Shown: positions 43,495 through 55,406, counted from the stretch's first letter. The stretch is 64,000 nucleotides of DNA from Arthrobacter globiformis (GCF_030815865.1 NZ_JAUSXI010000001.1:496001-560000), one strand, 5' to 3'. The notes: generated by a model not told the origin, from the letters alone. Numbers and translations are program-made.

Positions 43495-44953
43495 TGGTTT
43501 TGCCTGCTTCCCATTCCAAATACTTCGTGCGCCATTGCGCGTTGAGCGGGTAGAGCCCGTCCACGCTGTGGCCCTGCTCCACCATTTCGGCGATAAAGAC
43601 CTCTTCGCGTTCCTGGGCGATCGAGTCGTTGGCGACTTCCTCGGCGATGGCCGGCGGGATCACCAGGATGCCGTCCGAGTCCGCCACGATGATGTCCCCG
43701 GGCTGCACCGTGGTGCCGCCGCAGGCGATGGTGATGTCCGTGTCCCACGGGATGTGGCGCCGGCCCAGCACAGCGGGGTGCGGGTTGGAGTAGTAGGTGG
43801 GCAGCTCCATGGCGGCCACGGCGGAGAAGTCGCGGACCCCGCCGTCGGTGATGATGGCCGCGGCGCCGCGAACCTGGGCGCGCAGGGCGAGGATGTCGCC
43901 GATGGTCCCGGTGCCCTTCTCCCCGCGGGCCTCCATCACCAGGATCTCGCCCTCGTTGACGGAGTCGATGGCGCGTTTCTGGGCATTGAAGCCCCCGCCG
44001 TGCGTCTTGAAGAGGTCCTCGCGGTTGGGCACGTAGCGCAGGGTCCGGGCCAGGCCAACCACCTTGCGGTCCGGCCGGGTGGCGGTGAGTCCGTCGATGC
44101 TGACGTTGTTCAGGCCGCGCTTGCGCAGCTGGGAGGACAGCGTGGCGGTACAGACGCTCTCCAGCTTGGCCTTCAGCTCCGGGCTCAGCGGAGATTCGGC
44201 GGCCGGGAGCCCTGCCGCTTCCCGCGAGCCGTACGCCTCTTCGCGCTGCAGGTCATCGGCCTTGGGCCGGGCACCAAAGTCAGCGAACGCCGTCGTTCCT
44301 TCCTCCACGGTGGTGGTGAGCCGGCCCGTGCTCAGCTGGCCGTCAGCAGTGCTGACCTCCACCTCCAGCACGTCGCCGGGGACGGCGACGGAGGCGCCGG
44401 CCGGTGTGCCGGTGAGAATGATGTCCCCCTCCTCGAGGGTGAGGAGCTGGGACAGGTCCGCCACGAGCCGGGCGAACGGGAAGAGCAGGTCCTCGGTGGT
44501 GTCGTCCTGGACCACTTCGCCGTTGTGCCAGGTGCGGATGCGCAGTTTTGCTGGGTCGACGGCGTCTGCCGGAATCAGTGCCGGACCCACGGGAGTGAAG
44601 CCGTCGCCGCCCTTGGACCGGAGGTTGGAGCCCTTGTCCGCATAGCGGAGGTCGTACACGCCGAGGTCGTTGCTGGCCGTGACAGCCGCGACGTGGCTCC
44701 AGGCGTCTTCGACGGCGACGCGCCGGGCCGCCTTGCCGATGATGATGGCGATCTCGCCCTCGTACCCGAGGAGTTCGCAACCGGCCGGGCGTTCGACGGC
44801 GGTGCCCGTCAGGGACAACGAGGATGACGGCTTCAGGAAGTAGGAGGGCTGCGCCGGCGTCCGGCCGCGCTGGGCTGCCCGGCTGGGGTAGTTGATGTGC
44901 ACCGCGATCACCTTGCGTGCTGCTGCCAGGGTGTCATCGTTGACCTGCTCCAA
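43487..44953 (-). CDS. hpaG: Fusion of FAH-family decarboxylase/isomerase (HpaG-like) and RraA-like domain
   Basis: 488 residues, two enzymes in one chain. Residues about 20-245 are an FAH domain (EGEIAIIIGK, NDLGVYDLRYADKG, LTGTPAG); HpaG of this family decarboxylates 5-oxopent-3-ene-1,2,5-tricarboxylate and may isomerise its precursor. Residues about 265-480 are an RraA/HMG-aldolase-like domain (TGTIGDILALRAQVRGAAAI, TDGGVRDF, GDIIVADSDGILVIP), whose relatives act as metal-dependent pyruvate aldolases or oxaloacetate decarboxylases. Both domains look intact. No separate hpaF isomerase gene is visible, so one domain may supply that step. First gene of the operon. Confidence 0.88.
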   Translation of the reverse strand: MEQVNDDTLAAARKVIAVHINYPSRAAQRGRTPAQPSYFLKPSSSLSLTGTAVERPAGCELLGYEGEIAIIIGKAARRVAVEDAWSHVAAVTASNDLGVYDLRYADKGSNLRSKGGDGFTPVGPALIPADAVDPAKLRIRTWHNGEVVQDDTTEDLLFPFARLVADLSQLLTLEEGDIILTGTPAGASVAVPGDVLEVEVSTADGQLSTGRLTTTVEEGTTAFADFGARPKADDLQREEAYGSREAAGLPAAESPLSPELKAKLESVCTATLSSQLRKRGLNNVSIDGLTATRPDRKVVGLARTLRYVPNREDLFKTHGGGFNAQKRAIDSVNEGEILVMEARGEKGTGTIGDILALRAQVRGAAAIITDGGVRDFSAVAAMELPTYYSNPHPAVLGRRHIPWDTDITIACGGTTVQPGDIIVADSDGILVIPPAIAEEVANDSIAQEREEVFIAEMVEQGHSVDGLYPLNAQWRTKYLEWEAGKTND

Positions 44954-44978
44954 AGCGTTCTCCTCATCAGGTACGAAA

Positions 44979-44988
44979 TCGTATACGA
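44979..44988. promoter_or_regulatory. GntR-type operator candidate before hpaG
   Basis: TCGTATACGA is a perfect palindrome 26 bases before the hpaG start, matching the TNGTATACNA-like sites of FCD-type GntR regulators. A second partial palindrome (GTACAGTAC) lies at about 45073. The region (44954-45178) is the divergent promoter shared with the monooxygenase. Confidence 0.6.
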
Positions 44989-45178
44989 AACATACTGGAC
45001 CGTTTCTGGTGACTTCGTCAACCCCTGATTTTCGGGGAAGGGGAGCTGCTTGTAACGCAGGTCATATGTGACGTACAGTACTGAAACATAACCACAATTT
45101 CTATTATCGAACCATCTGTTCGGATATAGAACACATGATTTGGCGAAAGCCAGCCACACAGTGAAGTGAGGAAAGCCC

Positions 45179-47132
45179 GTGCAGTTCCACCACCACGGTT
45201 ACGTTTCCGGTGACCCGCGCATCCAGCCGGCCGCCGGCGTCGGCATCAACCGCCCCGAAGAGCTGCCCGACGAGGTCGATGTGCTCATCGTGGGCTCCGG
45301 CCCCGCGGGCATGCTCGCAGCAGCCCAGCTCTCCCAGTTCCCGGACATCACCACGCGCATCGTGGAGCGCCGCGGCGGCCGCCTCGCGATCGGCCAGGCC
45401 GACGGCATCCAGGCCCGCAGCGTCGAGACCTTCCAGGCGTTCGGCTTTGCCGAGGAGATCACCGCAGAGGCCTACCGGATCACCGAGATGGCGTTCTGGA
45501 AGCCGAGCCCGGAGAACCCGCAGCACATCGTCCGTGCCGCCCGCGCGGTCGACGACGAGATGGGCATCAGCGAATTCCCGCACCTCATCGTCAACCAGGC
45601 CCGCGTGCTGGACTACTTCGCCCGGGTCATGGCCTATTCCCCGACCCGCATGACCCCGGACTACGGCTACGAGTTCCACAGCCTGCACGTCGCGGACGCG
45701 GGGGAGTACCCGGTCACCGTGACCCTGGTCCACACCACCGGCGAGCTGGCAGGCCAGGAGCGCGTTGTGCGGGCCAAGTATGTGGTCGGTGCCGACGGCG
45801 CCCGCAGCAAGGTCCGTGAATCGATCGGCTGCACGCTCGCCGGAGACCAGGCCAACCACGCCTGGGGCGTCATGGACGTCCTCGCGTCCACCGACTTCCC
45901 GGACATCCGCACCAAGTGCGCCATCCAGTCCCACGACGGCGGCAGCATCCTGCTGATCCCGCGCGAAGGCGGCCACCTGTTCCGCATGTACGTCGATCTC
46001 GGGCGTCGTGCCGGAGAACGACAACGGCGCCATCCGCAAGACCACCATCGAGCAGATCATCGCCCACGCGAACCAGATCCTGCAGCCCTACACCCTCGAC
46101 GTCCGCAACGTCGCCTGGCACAGCGTGTACGAGGTGGGCCACCGCCTCACCGACAGGTTCGACGACGTCCTGCCCGCCGAGCGGGACACCCGCACGCCGC
46201 GCGTGTTCATCACCGGCGACGCCTGCCACACGCACAGTGCGAAGGCAGGCCAGGGCATGAACGTGTCCATGCAGGACGGCTTCAACATCGGCTGGAAGCT
46301 CGGCCACGTCCTCGAGGGCCGCAGCCCCGAGTCGCTGCTGGCCACGTACTCCGCGGAGCGCCAGGTGGTCGCGAAGAACCTCATCGATTTCGACAAGGAA
46401 TGGTCCACCCTCATGGCCAAGAAGCCCGAGGAGTTCGACGACCCCTCGGAGCTCGAGGACTTCTACGTGCGCACCGCCGAATTCCCGGCCGGCTTCATGA
46501 CCGAATACGCGCCGTCGATGATCGTCGCCGAGGCGAAGCACGCCGGGCTGGCCACGGGCTTCCCGACCGGCAAGCGCTTCAAGTCTGCGCCCGTGCAGCG
46601 GGTCTGCGACACCAACCCACTGCAGCTGGGCCACCAGGCGACGGCAGACGGGCGCTGGCGCATCTACGTGTTCGCCGACCCGGCCGAGGCCGGCGCACCG
46701 TCGCCGACCACTGACCTCGCGCAATGGCTGGAGAACTCGCCGGAGTCCCCGCTCGCGGCCACGCCGGAGGGCGCCGACTCTGACGCCTGGTTCGACGTGA
46801 AGGTCATCTACCAGCAGGACCACAGGGGCATCGACATCAACGCTGTCCCGGCCGTGTTCAAGCCGGAGGTCGGGCCGTTCAATCTCACCAACCTCGAGAA
46901 GGTCTACGGCACCGATCCGAAGGCCGACATCTTCGAGCTCCGCGGCCTTGACCGCGGCGGCGTCGTGGTGGTGGTCCGTCCGGACCAGTACGTGGCTAAC
47001 GTCCTGCCACTGACCGCGACGGCGGAGCTCGGGGCCTTCTTTGCGCCGCTGCTGCCGGCCCGCCAGCCGGCTCCACTCCAGACCGAGCCGCTTCAGGCCG
47101 CTGGTTCGGGGCTCGTCGCCAACCTGGTGTAA
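45179..47132 (+). pseudogene. FAD-dependent aromatic-ring monooxygenase, interrupted by a one-base frameshift
   Basis: The gene begins at GTG 45179 after GAGGAAAG. The first frame gives 275 residues with the FAD dinucleotide motif VLIVGSGPAGMLAAAQLS and VGADGARSKVRESIG (DG motif). At GGGCGTC (46001-46007) an extra G moves the frame; the intact continuation (VPENDNGAIRKTTIE onward, to 47132) holds the second FAD motif GDACHTHSAKAGQGMN, the substrate domain and a thioredoxin-like C-terminus. With one G removed the frames join as DLGVVPENDNG, giving about 650 residues like the phenol 2-/3-hydroxybenzoate 4-monooxygenase group. It would hydroxylate a phenolic acid. Sequencing error and true inactivation are both possible. 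Confidence 0.88.
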
Positions 47133-47183
47133 GAGCAGCCTGCCGGGGAGCTCGCAGCCTCACCGGCAGGCCTTTCGCTCCTG

Positions 47184-47224
47184 GAGTCCGGATCCCTGCA
47201 ACGGGGGATCCGGACTCTTTTGTT
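47184..47224 (+). terminator. Terminator after the monooxygenase
   Basis: 13-bp stem GAGTCCGGATCCC / GGGATCCGGACTC (47184-47196 with 47205-47217), 8-base loop, followed by TTTTGTT. Confidence 0.9.
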
Positions 47225-47422
47225 CTCAGACCTGATTGACCTCAAGCGGGCTCAGCGGAACCCTCGGAATGTATGCTCCGCCGGTCACGACCAGTGCGCT
47301 GAGGCACAACAACTGGTCGCTGCCAGACAAGCCCCGGCAGCCCGGGACTGCCAAGCTGGATTCAGCGGTGCGAGGCCATTGCCAGCACCCCTCCAACGCT
47401 CATGACCGTTAAGAAGGATCCA

Positions 47423-49919
<2,497 letters not shown>

Positions 49920-49946
49920 GTTGATGAGAAACCAGGCGCAGGCTAC

Positions 49947-50912
49947 TTAGGCGCCGCGGCGCCAGTCGCTGGGGGACTCGCCGAAGGCATCCCGGAAGGT
50001 GCGGCTGAAATGCGCCGCGTCCAGGAAGCCCCACCGGGCGGCGACGGCCCCTACGGAGGTGCCGGAATGCAGTGGTTCCCTGAGGTCCCGGCGGACCCGT
50101 TCCAGCCGGCGGCTCCGGATCCAGCTGGCAACAGTGCTGCCGGACTCGTGGAAGACGTTGTGCAGGTGGCGGGTCGAAATGAAATGCGCTGCGGCAATGC
50201 TGGCCGGCGAAAGCTGCGGGTCAGCGAGGTTCGCCTCAATGTATTCACGGACCGACGTCGCCAGCATCGCCTGAGGCTTCATGCTGTCCGCAGCCAAATC
50301 CAGTTCCGAATGCAGCATGGTGGAGACGAGGTCCAGGGTGTTGGCCGCCAGCCGGGAGCCGCTGGGCCCGCTGAGTGCCTCCAGGTTGCCGGCGAGCTGC
50401 GTGATGAACGGTCCCACAATGCCCGCCAGGCTGGACTCGCCGGCCAGCCGGACTGCTGACAGCTGTCCCACGTAGTCCGGCGGCAGCGACAGGGAGTCGT
50501 GCGGGAACATGACCACCACCACGCGGGCCTGCTCTTCGAATGCCAGCGTGTACGGGCGGTTGGTGTCATAGATGGCCAGGTCGCCGGGGCGGAGCACGGC
50601 CTCGCGGTTGTCCTGGATGAGGAGGCCGGTGCCTTCCAGTTGGAGGTTGAGCTTGAAGTAACGCTGGTCGGACTGCGCCAGAAGCGCCGGTGTGCGGTGG
50701 ACGCTGTGGCCCGAAGCCGACACCTCCACAATGCACGTCCGGTCGAGCACCCTGGAGCGCACGCGGCCGCGGAACTGATCGGGCCGGGAGGTTTCGGCGG
50801 CCAGCGGCACGAAGGACTGGGCTACGAGGTGCCTCCAGTGGTCAAAGGAGGTGGCCACGCTGGAGGTGAGGGTCTGGTCCGCGGGGCGGGCTGTGGTTGC
50901 TGGCATGAACAT
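49947..50912 (-). CDS. AraC-family transcriptional regulator (FeaR-like)
   Basis: 321 residues. N-terminal AraC-binding-like domain (about 25-180; LNLQLEGTGLLIQDNREAVL, RPGDLAIYDTNRPY) and C-terminal double helix-turn-helix (about 225-318; SPASIAAAHFISTRHLHNVF, GAVAARWGFLDAAHFSRTFR). FeaR activates aromatic amine oxidation in E. coli; this protein is of the same type and lies about 2 kb from a copper amine oxidase. A 22-base palindrome lies 39 bases upstream of its start. Confidence 0.9.
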   Translation of the reverse strand: MFMPATTARPADQTLTSSVATSFDHWRHLVAQSFVPLAAETSRPDQFRGRVRSRVLDRTCIVEVSASGHSVHRTPALLAQSDQRYFKLNLQLEGTGLLIQDNREAVLRPGDLAIYDTNRPYTLAFEEQARVVVVMFPHDSLSLPPDYVGQLSAVRLAGESSLAGIVGPFITQLAGNLEALSGPSGSRLAANTLDLVSTMLHSELDLAADSMKPQAMLATSVREYIEANLADPQLSPASIAAAHFISTRHLHNVFHESGSTVASWIRSRRLERVRRDLREPLHSGTSVGAVAARWGFLDAAHFSRTFRDAFGESPSDWRRGA

Positions 50913-50950
50913 TCCTGACGCCGGTTGGCCATCTAAAATCGGGTCCCCAA

Positions 50951-50972
50951 GACTGTGTCCTGGGACACAGTC
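50951..50972. promoter_or_regulatory. Perfect 22-bp palindrome before the araC-type gene
   Basis: GACTGTGTCC-tg-GGACACAGTC, arms 10+10 with a 2-base centre, 39-60 bases before the regulator's start codon. Best read as an operator for autoregulation or for another regulator. Confidence 0.65.
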
Positions 50973-51062
50973 ATTTCAGGTTAGCGGCGAAATTCTGCCC
51001 TGTCATCTTTTTTCAACATGTGGCGAAAAAAGGTTTTCTTGTGAACGAGGGGTGGTCAAGCC

Positions 51063-52160
51063 TCACTTGTTCTTGCCCCGGGCCGCAACCACCCAGCGGC
51101 CCACGAGCCCGCCGCCGCTGACGACTGCGACGTCGTCCACCAGGTTCATGGCGAGGCATACGTGGTTGGGGATAACTCGCAGCCGGTGCCCGATGGCGGG
51201 CGCGGTTCCGGGCTCGGGCCACTCGACAGTTGCGTGGTGCTCCGACAGTGCTGTGATCCGGGCGCCGGGGTGCTCCATCAGCCGGCCAAATCCGCTTGCC
51301 CACGCGGGCCGGTCGCTGCCGAGAACCTTGCTGCCGGCGTCGATGATGAAACGTGCCGGTCCCTCCGCGGGGGCTGCATGGTGGCTCACCACGGTGGCCG
51401 CCACTGTCAGCGCGATGTCCTCGGCGGCGCACCGCCCCAGCTCCAGCTGCTGGGCGTCGCCAAAGACGTAGACGCCAGGGCGCACCTCGGTGGCAGCCGA
51501 ATTCCCGGTCAGCATCGCCGTCGGGGTGGAGCCGCCGCTACGGCAGGTGACGTTGAATCCTGCCGCCGCTAGAACCTCGGACGCCCGGCTCAGGGCCTGC
51601 TGCTCCTGCCTGGCCGCCTCGACCGGCATGCCGGGGGCGTAGCTGTGGCCCGGGAAGGTGAAGACTCCCGCAACTTTCAGTCCGGCGCGCACTGCTGCTT
51701 CGGCGACCGGTGCGACGGATTCCGGGTGGACGCCGCTCCGGTGGTGGCCGCTGTCGACTTCCACGAGGGCGCTGATGCTCCCCGCTGCATTTCCCAGGCC
51801 GGATCCCAGCGCTGTTGCTCCCTCCACGGAGTCGACGCCGACGGAGATCTGCGCAGTTTGCGACAGGCGCCGAAGCCGCTCGGCCTTCTGCGGTGAAATC
51901 CACAGGGGGTAGGCGATAAAGAGGTTGTCGACTCCGGCAGCCGCGAACACTTCAGCTTCGCCGATGGTTGCCACTGTCAGTCCGGAGGCTCCAGCTGCGA
52001 TCTGACGGGCGGCGATTTCGGGGATCTTGTGGGTTTTGGCATGCGGGCGCAGGCTCAGGCCCCGCGCCCGGACGGCTGACGCCATCCGCTCGATGTTCCG
52101 GTCAAGGATGTCGACGTCGATCATGATTTCCGGAGTATCGATTTCGTACGGAATGGTCAC
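51063..52160 (-). CDS. D-threonine aldolase / D-serine dehydratase-like PLP enzyme
   Basis: 365 residues, alanine-racemase-type barrel. The PLP Lys lies in LRPHAKTHKIPE (about residue 45); the C-terminal metal/substrate segment is IPNHVCLAMNLVDD, with the His-Cys pattern of fungal-type D-serine dehydratase and D-threonine aldolase. GTG 52160 has AGGAG nine bases before it; the frame extends to 52223 without support. It acts on beta-hydroxy-D-amino acids; a link with the aromatic island (for example D-phenylserine) is only a guess. Confidence 0.85.
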   Translation of the reverse strand: MTIPYEIDTPEIMIDVDILDRNIERMASAVRARGLSLRPHAKTHKIPEIAARQIAAGASGLTVATIGEAEVFAAAGVDNLFIAYPLWISPQKAERLRRLSQTAQISVGVDSVEGATALGSGLGNAAGSISALVEVDSGHHRSGVHPESVAPVAEAAVRAGLKVAGVFTFPGHSYAPGMPVEAARQEQQALSRASEVLAAAGFNVTCRSGGSTPTAMLTGNSAATEVRPGVYVFGDAQQLELGRCAAEDIALTVAATVVSHHAAPAEGPARFIIDAGSKVLGSDRPAWASGFGRLMEHPGARITALSEHHATVEWPEPGTAPAIGHRLRVIPNHVCLAMNLVDDVAVVSGGGLVGRWVVAARGKNK

Positions 52161-52241
52161 TGCCGGCGTCTCCTGGCTGTAGGTTAAGTTCTTTCGGGCG
52201 GGCTGCGGTGCGTGAGGTCCCAAAGCTAGCGCGTCAGCAGG

Positions 52242-52832
52242 CTAGCGGGTCAGCAGGGCAAGGTAGCCCTCGAGTTGGCCGTCCAGGCCGAGCTCCGTCT
52301 GGCCCTCCGGAAGCAGTGCAGCCGCGATCTGGGCGCCCAGCAGCATGTTGAGCAGCTGCCCGGCCAGACTGGCGTCGTCGACGGCGGTAGTCACGTCACC
52401 GCTGTCCCTGGCCTCCCCAAGATAGCGCCGGATGGCGTTTAGCCACTGCTGCATCGATTCCCGGTGGATCTGCGCCTTGCCCGGGTCGTTGATAGCCTTC
52501 TGCCAGAAGGGGATGACGATCCGGGCTTCATTGATCCGTTCCTCATCGAGGGGGAGCACTTCGACGCAGAACGCCCGCAGGGCCGCCAGTCCCGAAAGCC
52601 CCGCGGTGACTTCGGCGATGCGCCCGTTGGTCCGGTTGAAGACGTGGCCGAAGGCGAAGGTCAGCAGCGTGTCCTTGGTGGGGAAGTACGGTTTGAGGGC
52701 CCCGTTGGCGAAGCCCGCCTCGGTGGCGATTTCCCGCATTGTGGCGCTTTCAATGCCCATTCGGGCGATGATCCGCCAGGTCGCATCCACCAGTTCCAAG
52801 CGGCGCTCGTCGTGGTCAACAATCTTTGGCAC
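52242..52832 (-). CDS. TetR-family transcriptional repressor (BetI-like)
   Basis: 196 residues. N-terminal HTH (about 10-55; TMREIATEAGFANGALKPYF) and a TetR C-terminal ligand domain with LLGAQIAAALLPEGQT. It is divergent from the copper amine oxidase gene; the intergenic region holds an AT-rich palindrome, so it probably controls both genes. Confidence 0.9.
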   Translation of the reverse strand: MPKIVDHDERRLELVDATWRIIARMGIESATMREIATEAGFANGALKPYFPTKDTLLTFAFGHVFNRTNGRIAEVTAGLSGLAALRAFCVEVLPLDEERINEARIVIPFWQKAINDPGKAQIHRESMQQWLNAIRRYLGEARDSGDVTTAVDDASLAGQLLNMLLGAQIAAALLPEGQTELGLDGQLEGYLALLTR

Positions 52833-52889
52833 GCGGCCGCTCCCCAGTAAATATTTCGCCCAGACTCTTGTGAGCCATCTTACGTTCGC

Positions 52890-52915
52890 TTATTATCTAC
52901 AACTATAGAAAATAA
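52890..52915. promoter_or_regulatory. TetR-type operator candidate between the repressor and amine oxidase genes
   Basis: TTATTATCTA and TAGAAAATAA (arms 9 of 10 complementary) separated by 6 bases. An AT-rich palindrome in a GC-rich window, lying between the divergent starts at 52832 and 52953. Confidence 0.65.
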
Positions 52916-52952
52916 ATATCCGACCCGCCAGGGTCCCCGGACAAAGGCCGCT

Positions 52953-54932
52953 ATGACGCTCTCCATCACAGAAACAACCAGCCCATTCCGCCTTGCCTCA
53001 GCCGCGGAAATCAGCGAGGTGCAGGGCATTCTTCGCTCTGGGAGTCTCCTTGGTCCGGAGAAGCGCATCGCCTACCTGGGCCTCCTCGACCCTGCCCGCG
53101 GAACCGGAACTGAGCCGGATCGCCGTTTCCGTGTCTTCATCCACGATGTTTCGGGCGGCCGGCCCCAGGACGTCATCGTCTCGGTCACCAGCGGCACGGT
53201 GATCTCCGCCGTCGAACTCGACACCGCTGCCACCGGCGAACTGCCGGTCCTCGAAGAGGAGTTCGAGGTGGTGGAGCAGCTCCTGGCCACCGACGAGCGG
53301 TGGCTGAAGGCCCTGGCCGCACGGAACCTGGACGTCAGCACGGTGCGCGTCGCCCCGCTGTCCGCCGGCGTCTTCGAATACGCAGAGGAGACGGGCCGCC
53401 GGATCCTCCGCGCGCTTGCCTTCGTGCAGGAGTTCCCCGGGGACAGCGCGTGGGCCCACCCGGTTGACGGGCTGGTGGCCTACGTGGACGTGGTCAGCAA
53501 GGAAGTCACCCAGGTGATAGACACCGGTGTGTTCCCCGTCCCGGCAGAGCACGGCAACTACACCGATCCCGAGCTCACGGGCCCGCTCCGCACCACCCAG
53601 AAGCCCATCAGCATCACCCAGCCCGAAGGCCCCAGCTTCACGGTGACCGGCGGCAACCACATCGAGTGGGAGAAATGGAGCCTGGACGTCGGATTCGACG
53701 TCCGCGAGGGCGTGGTGCTGCACAACATCGCCTTCCGGGACGGGGACCGGCTCCGGCCCATCATCAACCGCGCGTCGATCGCCGAGATGGTGGTCCCGTA
53801 CGGCGATCCGTCGCCGATCAGGTCCTGGCAGAACTACTTCGACACGGGGGAGTACCTGGTGGGCCAGTACGCCAACTCCCTTGAACTGGGCTGCGACTGC
53901 CTCGGCGACATCACCTACCTCAGCCCGGTCATCAGCGACGCCTTCGGCAACCCCCGCGAGATCCGCAACGGCATCTGCATGCACGAGGAGGACTGGGGCA
54001 TCCTGGCCAAGCACAGCGACCTCTGGTCCGGCATCAACTACACCCGTAGGAACCGCCGCATGGTGATCTCCTTCTTCACCACCATCGGCAACTACGACTA
54101 CGGCTTCTACTGGTACCTCTACCTCGACGGCACCATCGAATTCGAAGCCAAGGCCACCGGCGTCGTCTTCACCTCCGCCTTCCCGGAAGGCGGCTCGGAC
54201 AACATCTCCCAGCTGGCACCGGGGCTGGGAGCGCCGTTCCACCAGCACATCTTCAGCGCCCGCCTCGACATGGCCATCGACGGATTCACCAACCGCGTGG
54301 AAGAAGAGGACGTGGTCCGCCAGGCCATGGGCCCGGGCAACGAGCGCGGCAACGCCTTCTCCCGGAAGCGCACCGTGCTGGCCCGCGAGTCCGAGGCTGC
54401 CCGCGAAGCGGATGCCCGGACCGGCCGGACCTGGATCATCTCCAACCCCGAATCGCGCAACCGCCTGGGCGAGCCGGTGGGCTACAAGCTGCACTCCTAC
54501 AACCAGCCCACGCTGATGGCCGACCCCGAGTCCTCCATTGCCCGGCGGGCCGCCTTTGCCACCAAGGACCTGTGGGTCACCCGATACGCCGAAGACGAGC
54601 GCTACCCTACAGGCGACTTCGTCAACCAGCACTCCGGCGGCGCGGGCCTGCCCTCCTACGTGGCCCAAAACCGCGACATCGACGGCCAGGACATCGTCGT
54701 GTGGCACACCTTCGGCCTGACGCATTTCCCTCGCGTGGAGGACTGGCCCATCATGCCGGTGGACACCGTCGGGTTCAAGCTCCGCCCCGAAGGTTTCTTC
54801 GACCGCAGCCCGGTCTTGGACGTCCCGGCCAACTCCAGCCAGTCCGGCTCCCACTGCCATGCTGCCGCCGAGCAGTCTTCCCCTGTGCAGGCTTCAGGTG
54901 ACGGTGCTTCCGGCAGCCACTGCCACGGCTAG
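52953..54932 (+). CDS. Copper amine oxidase (phenylethylamine/tyramine oxidase type)
   Basis: 659 residues. Oxidises primary aryl-alkyl amines to aldehydes with O2, releasing ammonia and H2O2. Cofactor TPQ forms from Tyr381 in TIGNYDYG (T-x-x-N-Y-D motif), catalytic base Asp297 (NYFDTGEY), copper ligands His430 and His432 (FHQHIF) and His591 (LTHFPRVED), each one less than the Arthrobacter globiformis numbers I recall, because of one missing residue near the N-terminus. Domains follow that enzyme: two small N-terminal domains and the large beta-sandwich. The C-terminus is extended and has two HCH motifs (residues 634-636 and 656-658). No signal peptide, so cytosolic. Confidence 0.96.
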   Translation: MTLSITETTSPFRLASAAEISEVQGILRSGSLLGPEKRIAYLGLLDPARGTGTEPDRRFRVFIHDVSGGRPQDVIVSVTSGTVISAVELDTAATGELPVLEEEFEVVEQLLATDERWLKALAARNLDVSTVRVAPLSAGVFEYAEETGRRILRALAFVQEFPGDSAWAHPVDGLVAYVDVVSKEVTQVIDTGVFPVPAEHGNYTDPELTGPLRTTQKPISITQPEGPSFTVTGGNHIEWEKWSLDVGFDVREGVVLHNIAFRDGDRLRPIINRASIAEMVVPYGDPSPIRSWQNYFDTGEYLVGQYANSLELGCDCLGDITYLSPVISDAFGNPREIRNGICMHEEDWGILAKHSDLWSGINYTRRNRRMVISFFTTIGNYDYGFYWYLYLDGTIEFEAKATGVVFTSAFPEGGSDNISQLAPGLGAPFHQHIFSARLDMAIDGFTNRVEEEDVVRQAMGPGNERGNAFSRKRTVLARESEAAREADARTGRTWIISNPESRNRLGEPVGYKLHSYNQPTLMADPESSIARRAAFATKDLWVTRYAEDERYPTGDFVNQHSGGAGLPSYVAQNRDIDGQDIVVWHTFGLTHFPRVEDWPIMPVDTVGFKLRPEGFFDRSPVLDVPANSSQSGSHCHAAAEQSSPVQASGDGASGSHCHG

Positions 54933-54941
54933 GTTTACGCC

Positions 54942-55388
54942 GTGATCGGACTGCAGTTGCACTCCCGCGCGGTCTCCGCCGTGACCGCAGCGTCCTGCGC
55001 GGTGCACCTGTGGCTTGTCGTCGGGAACCACCACGGCCCCTGGCTGGGCATCATGATGCTCGTGATGGTGGGGGTTTGCCTGCCGTGCGCGGTGCACCTG
55101 TGGCACAGCGGCCGGGAGAGGTCCCTGCGTCAGGTGATGGGCTGTGCCCTGGCTATGACTGCCCTGCATGCAGTCCTGCTGCTGGGCGTGCCCGCCCTTT
55201 CCGGGGGCGGCGCACCCGGCCACTCCCATTCCGGAGCGTCGGCGGCGCCTAGGGCCGCTGGGACTGAAGGCCTGCTGGTCGTCGTCGTCCTGGAAATTAC
55301 GACGGCGTTCCTCGCCGCGACGCTGCTCGCCCGCCTTCGCTCCGTTCCCCGGACGGCGGTTCTTTTCCATGCTGAAATGGAGCCCTAA
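54942..55388 (+). CDS. Small four-helix membrane protein behind the amine oxidase
   Basis: 148 residues from GTG 54942, nine bases after the amine oxidase stop. Four hydrophobic segments (about 8-28, 34-52, 62-82 and 108-130). Many His residues (NHHGPW, HLW, ALHAV) and a loop GHSHSG between helices 3 and 4. Co-transcription with a copper enzyme makes a metal-handling role possible, but no family was recognised. Confidence 0.7.
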   Translation: MIGLQLHSRAVSAVTAASCAVHLWLVVGNHHGPWLGIMMLVMVGVCLPCAVHLWHSGRERSLRQVMGCALAMTALHAVLLLGVPALSGGGAPGHSHSGASAAPRAAGTEGLLVVVVLEITTAFLAATLLARLRSVPRTAVLFHAEMEP

Positions 55389-55406
55389 GGGAAGGCCGGC
55401 ACGCGG

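Noticed and set aside
45990..46015. Programmed frameshifting in the monooxygenase
   Set aside because: No slippery heptamer or downstream structure is evident, and the rejoined frame fits a plain single-base insertion.
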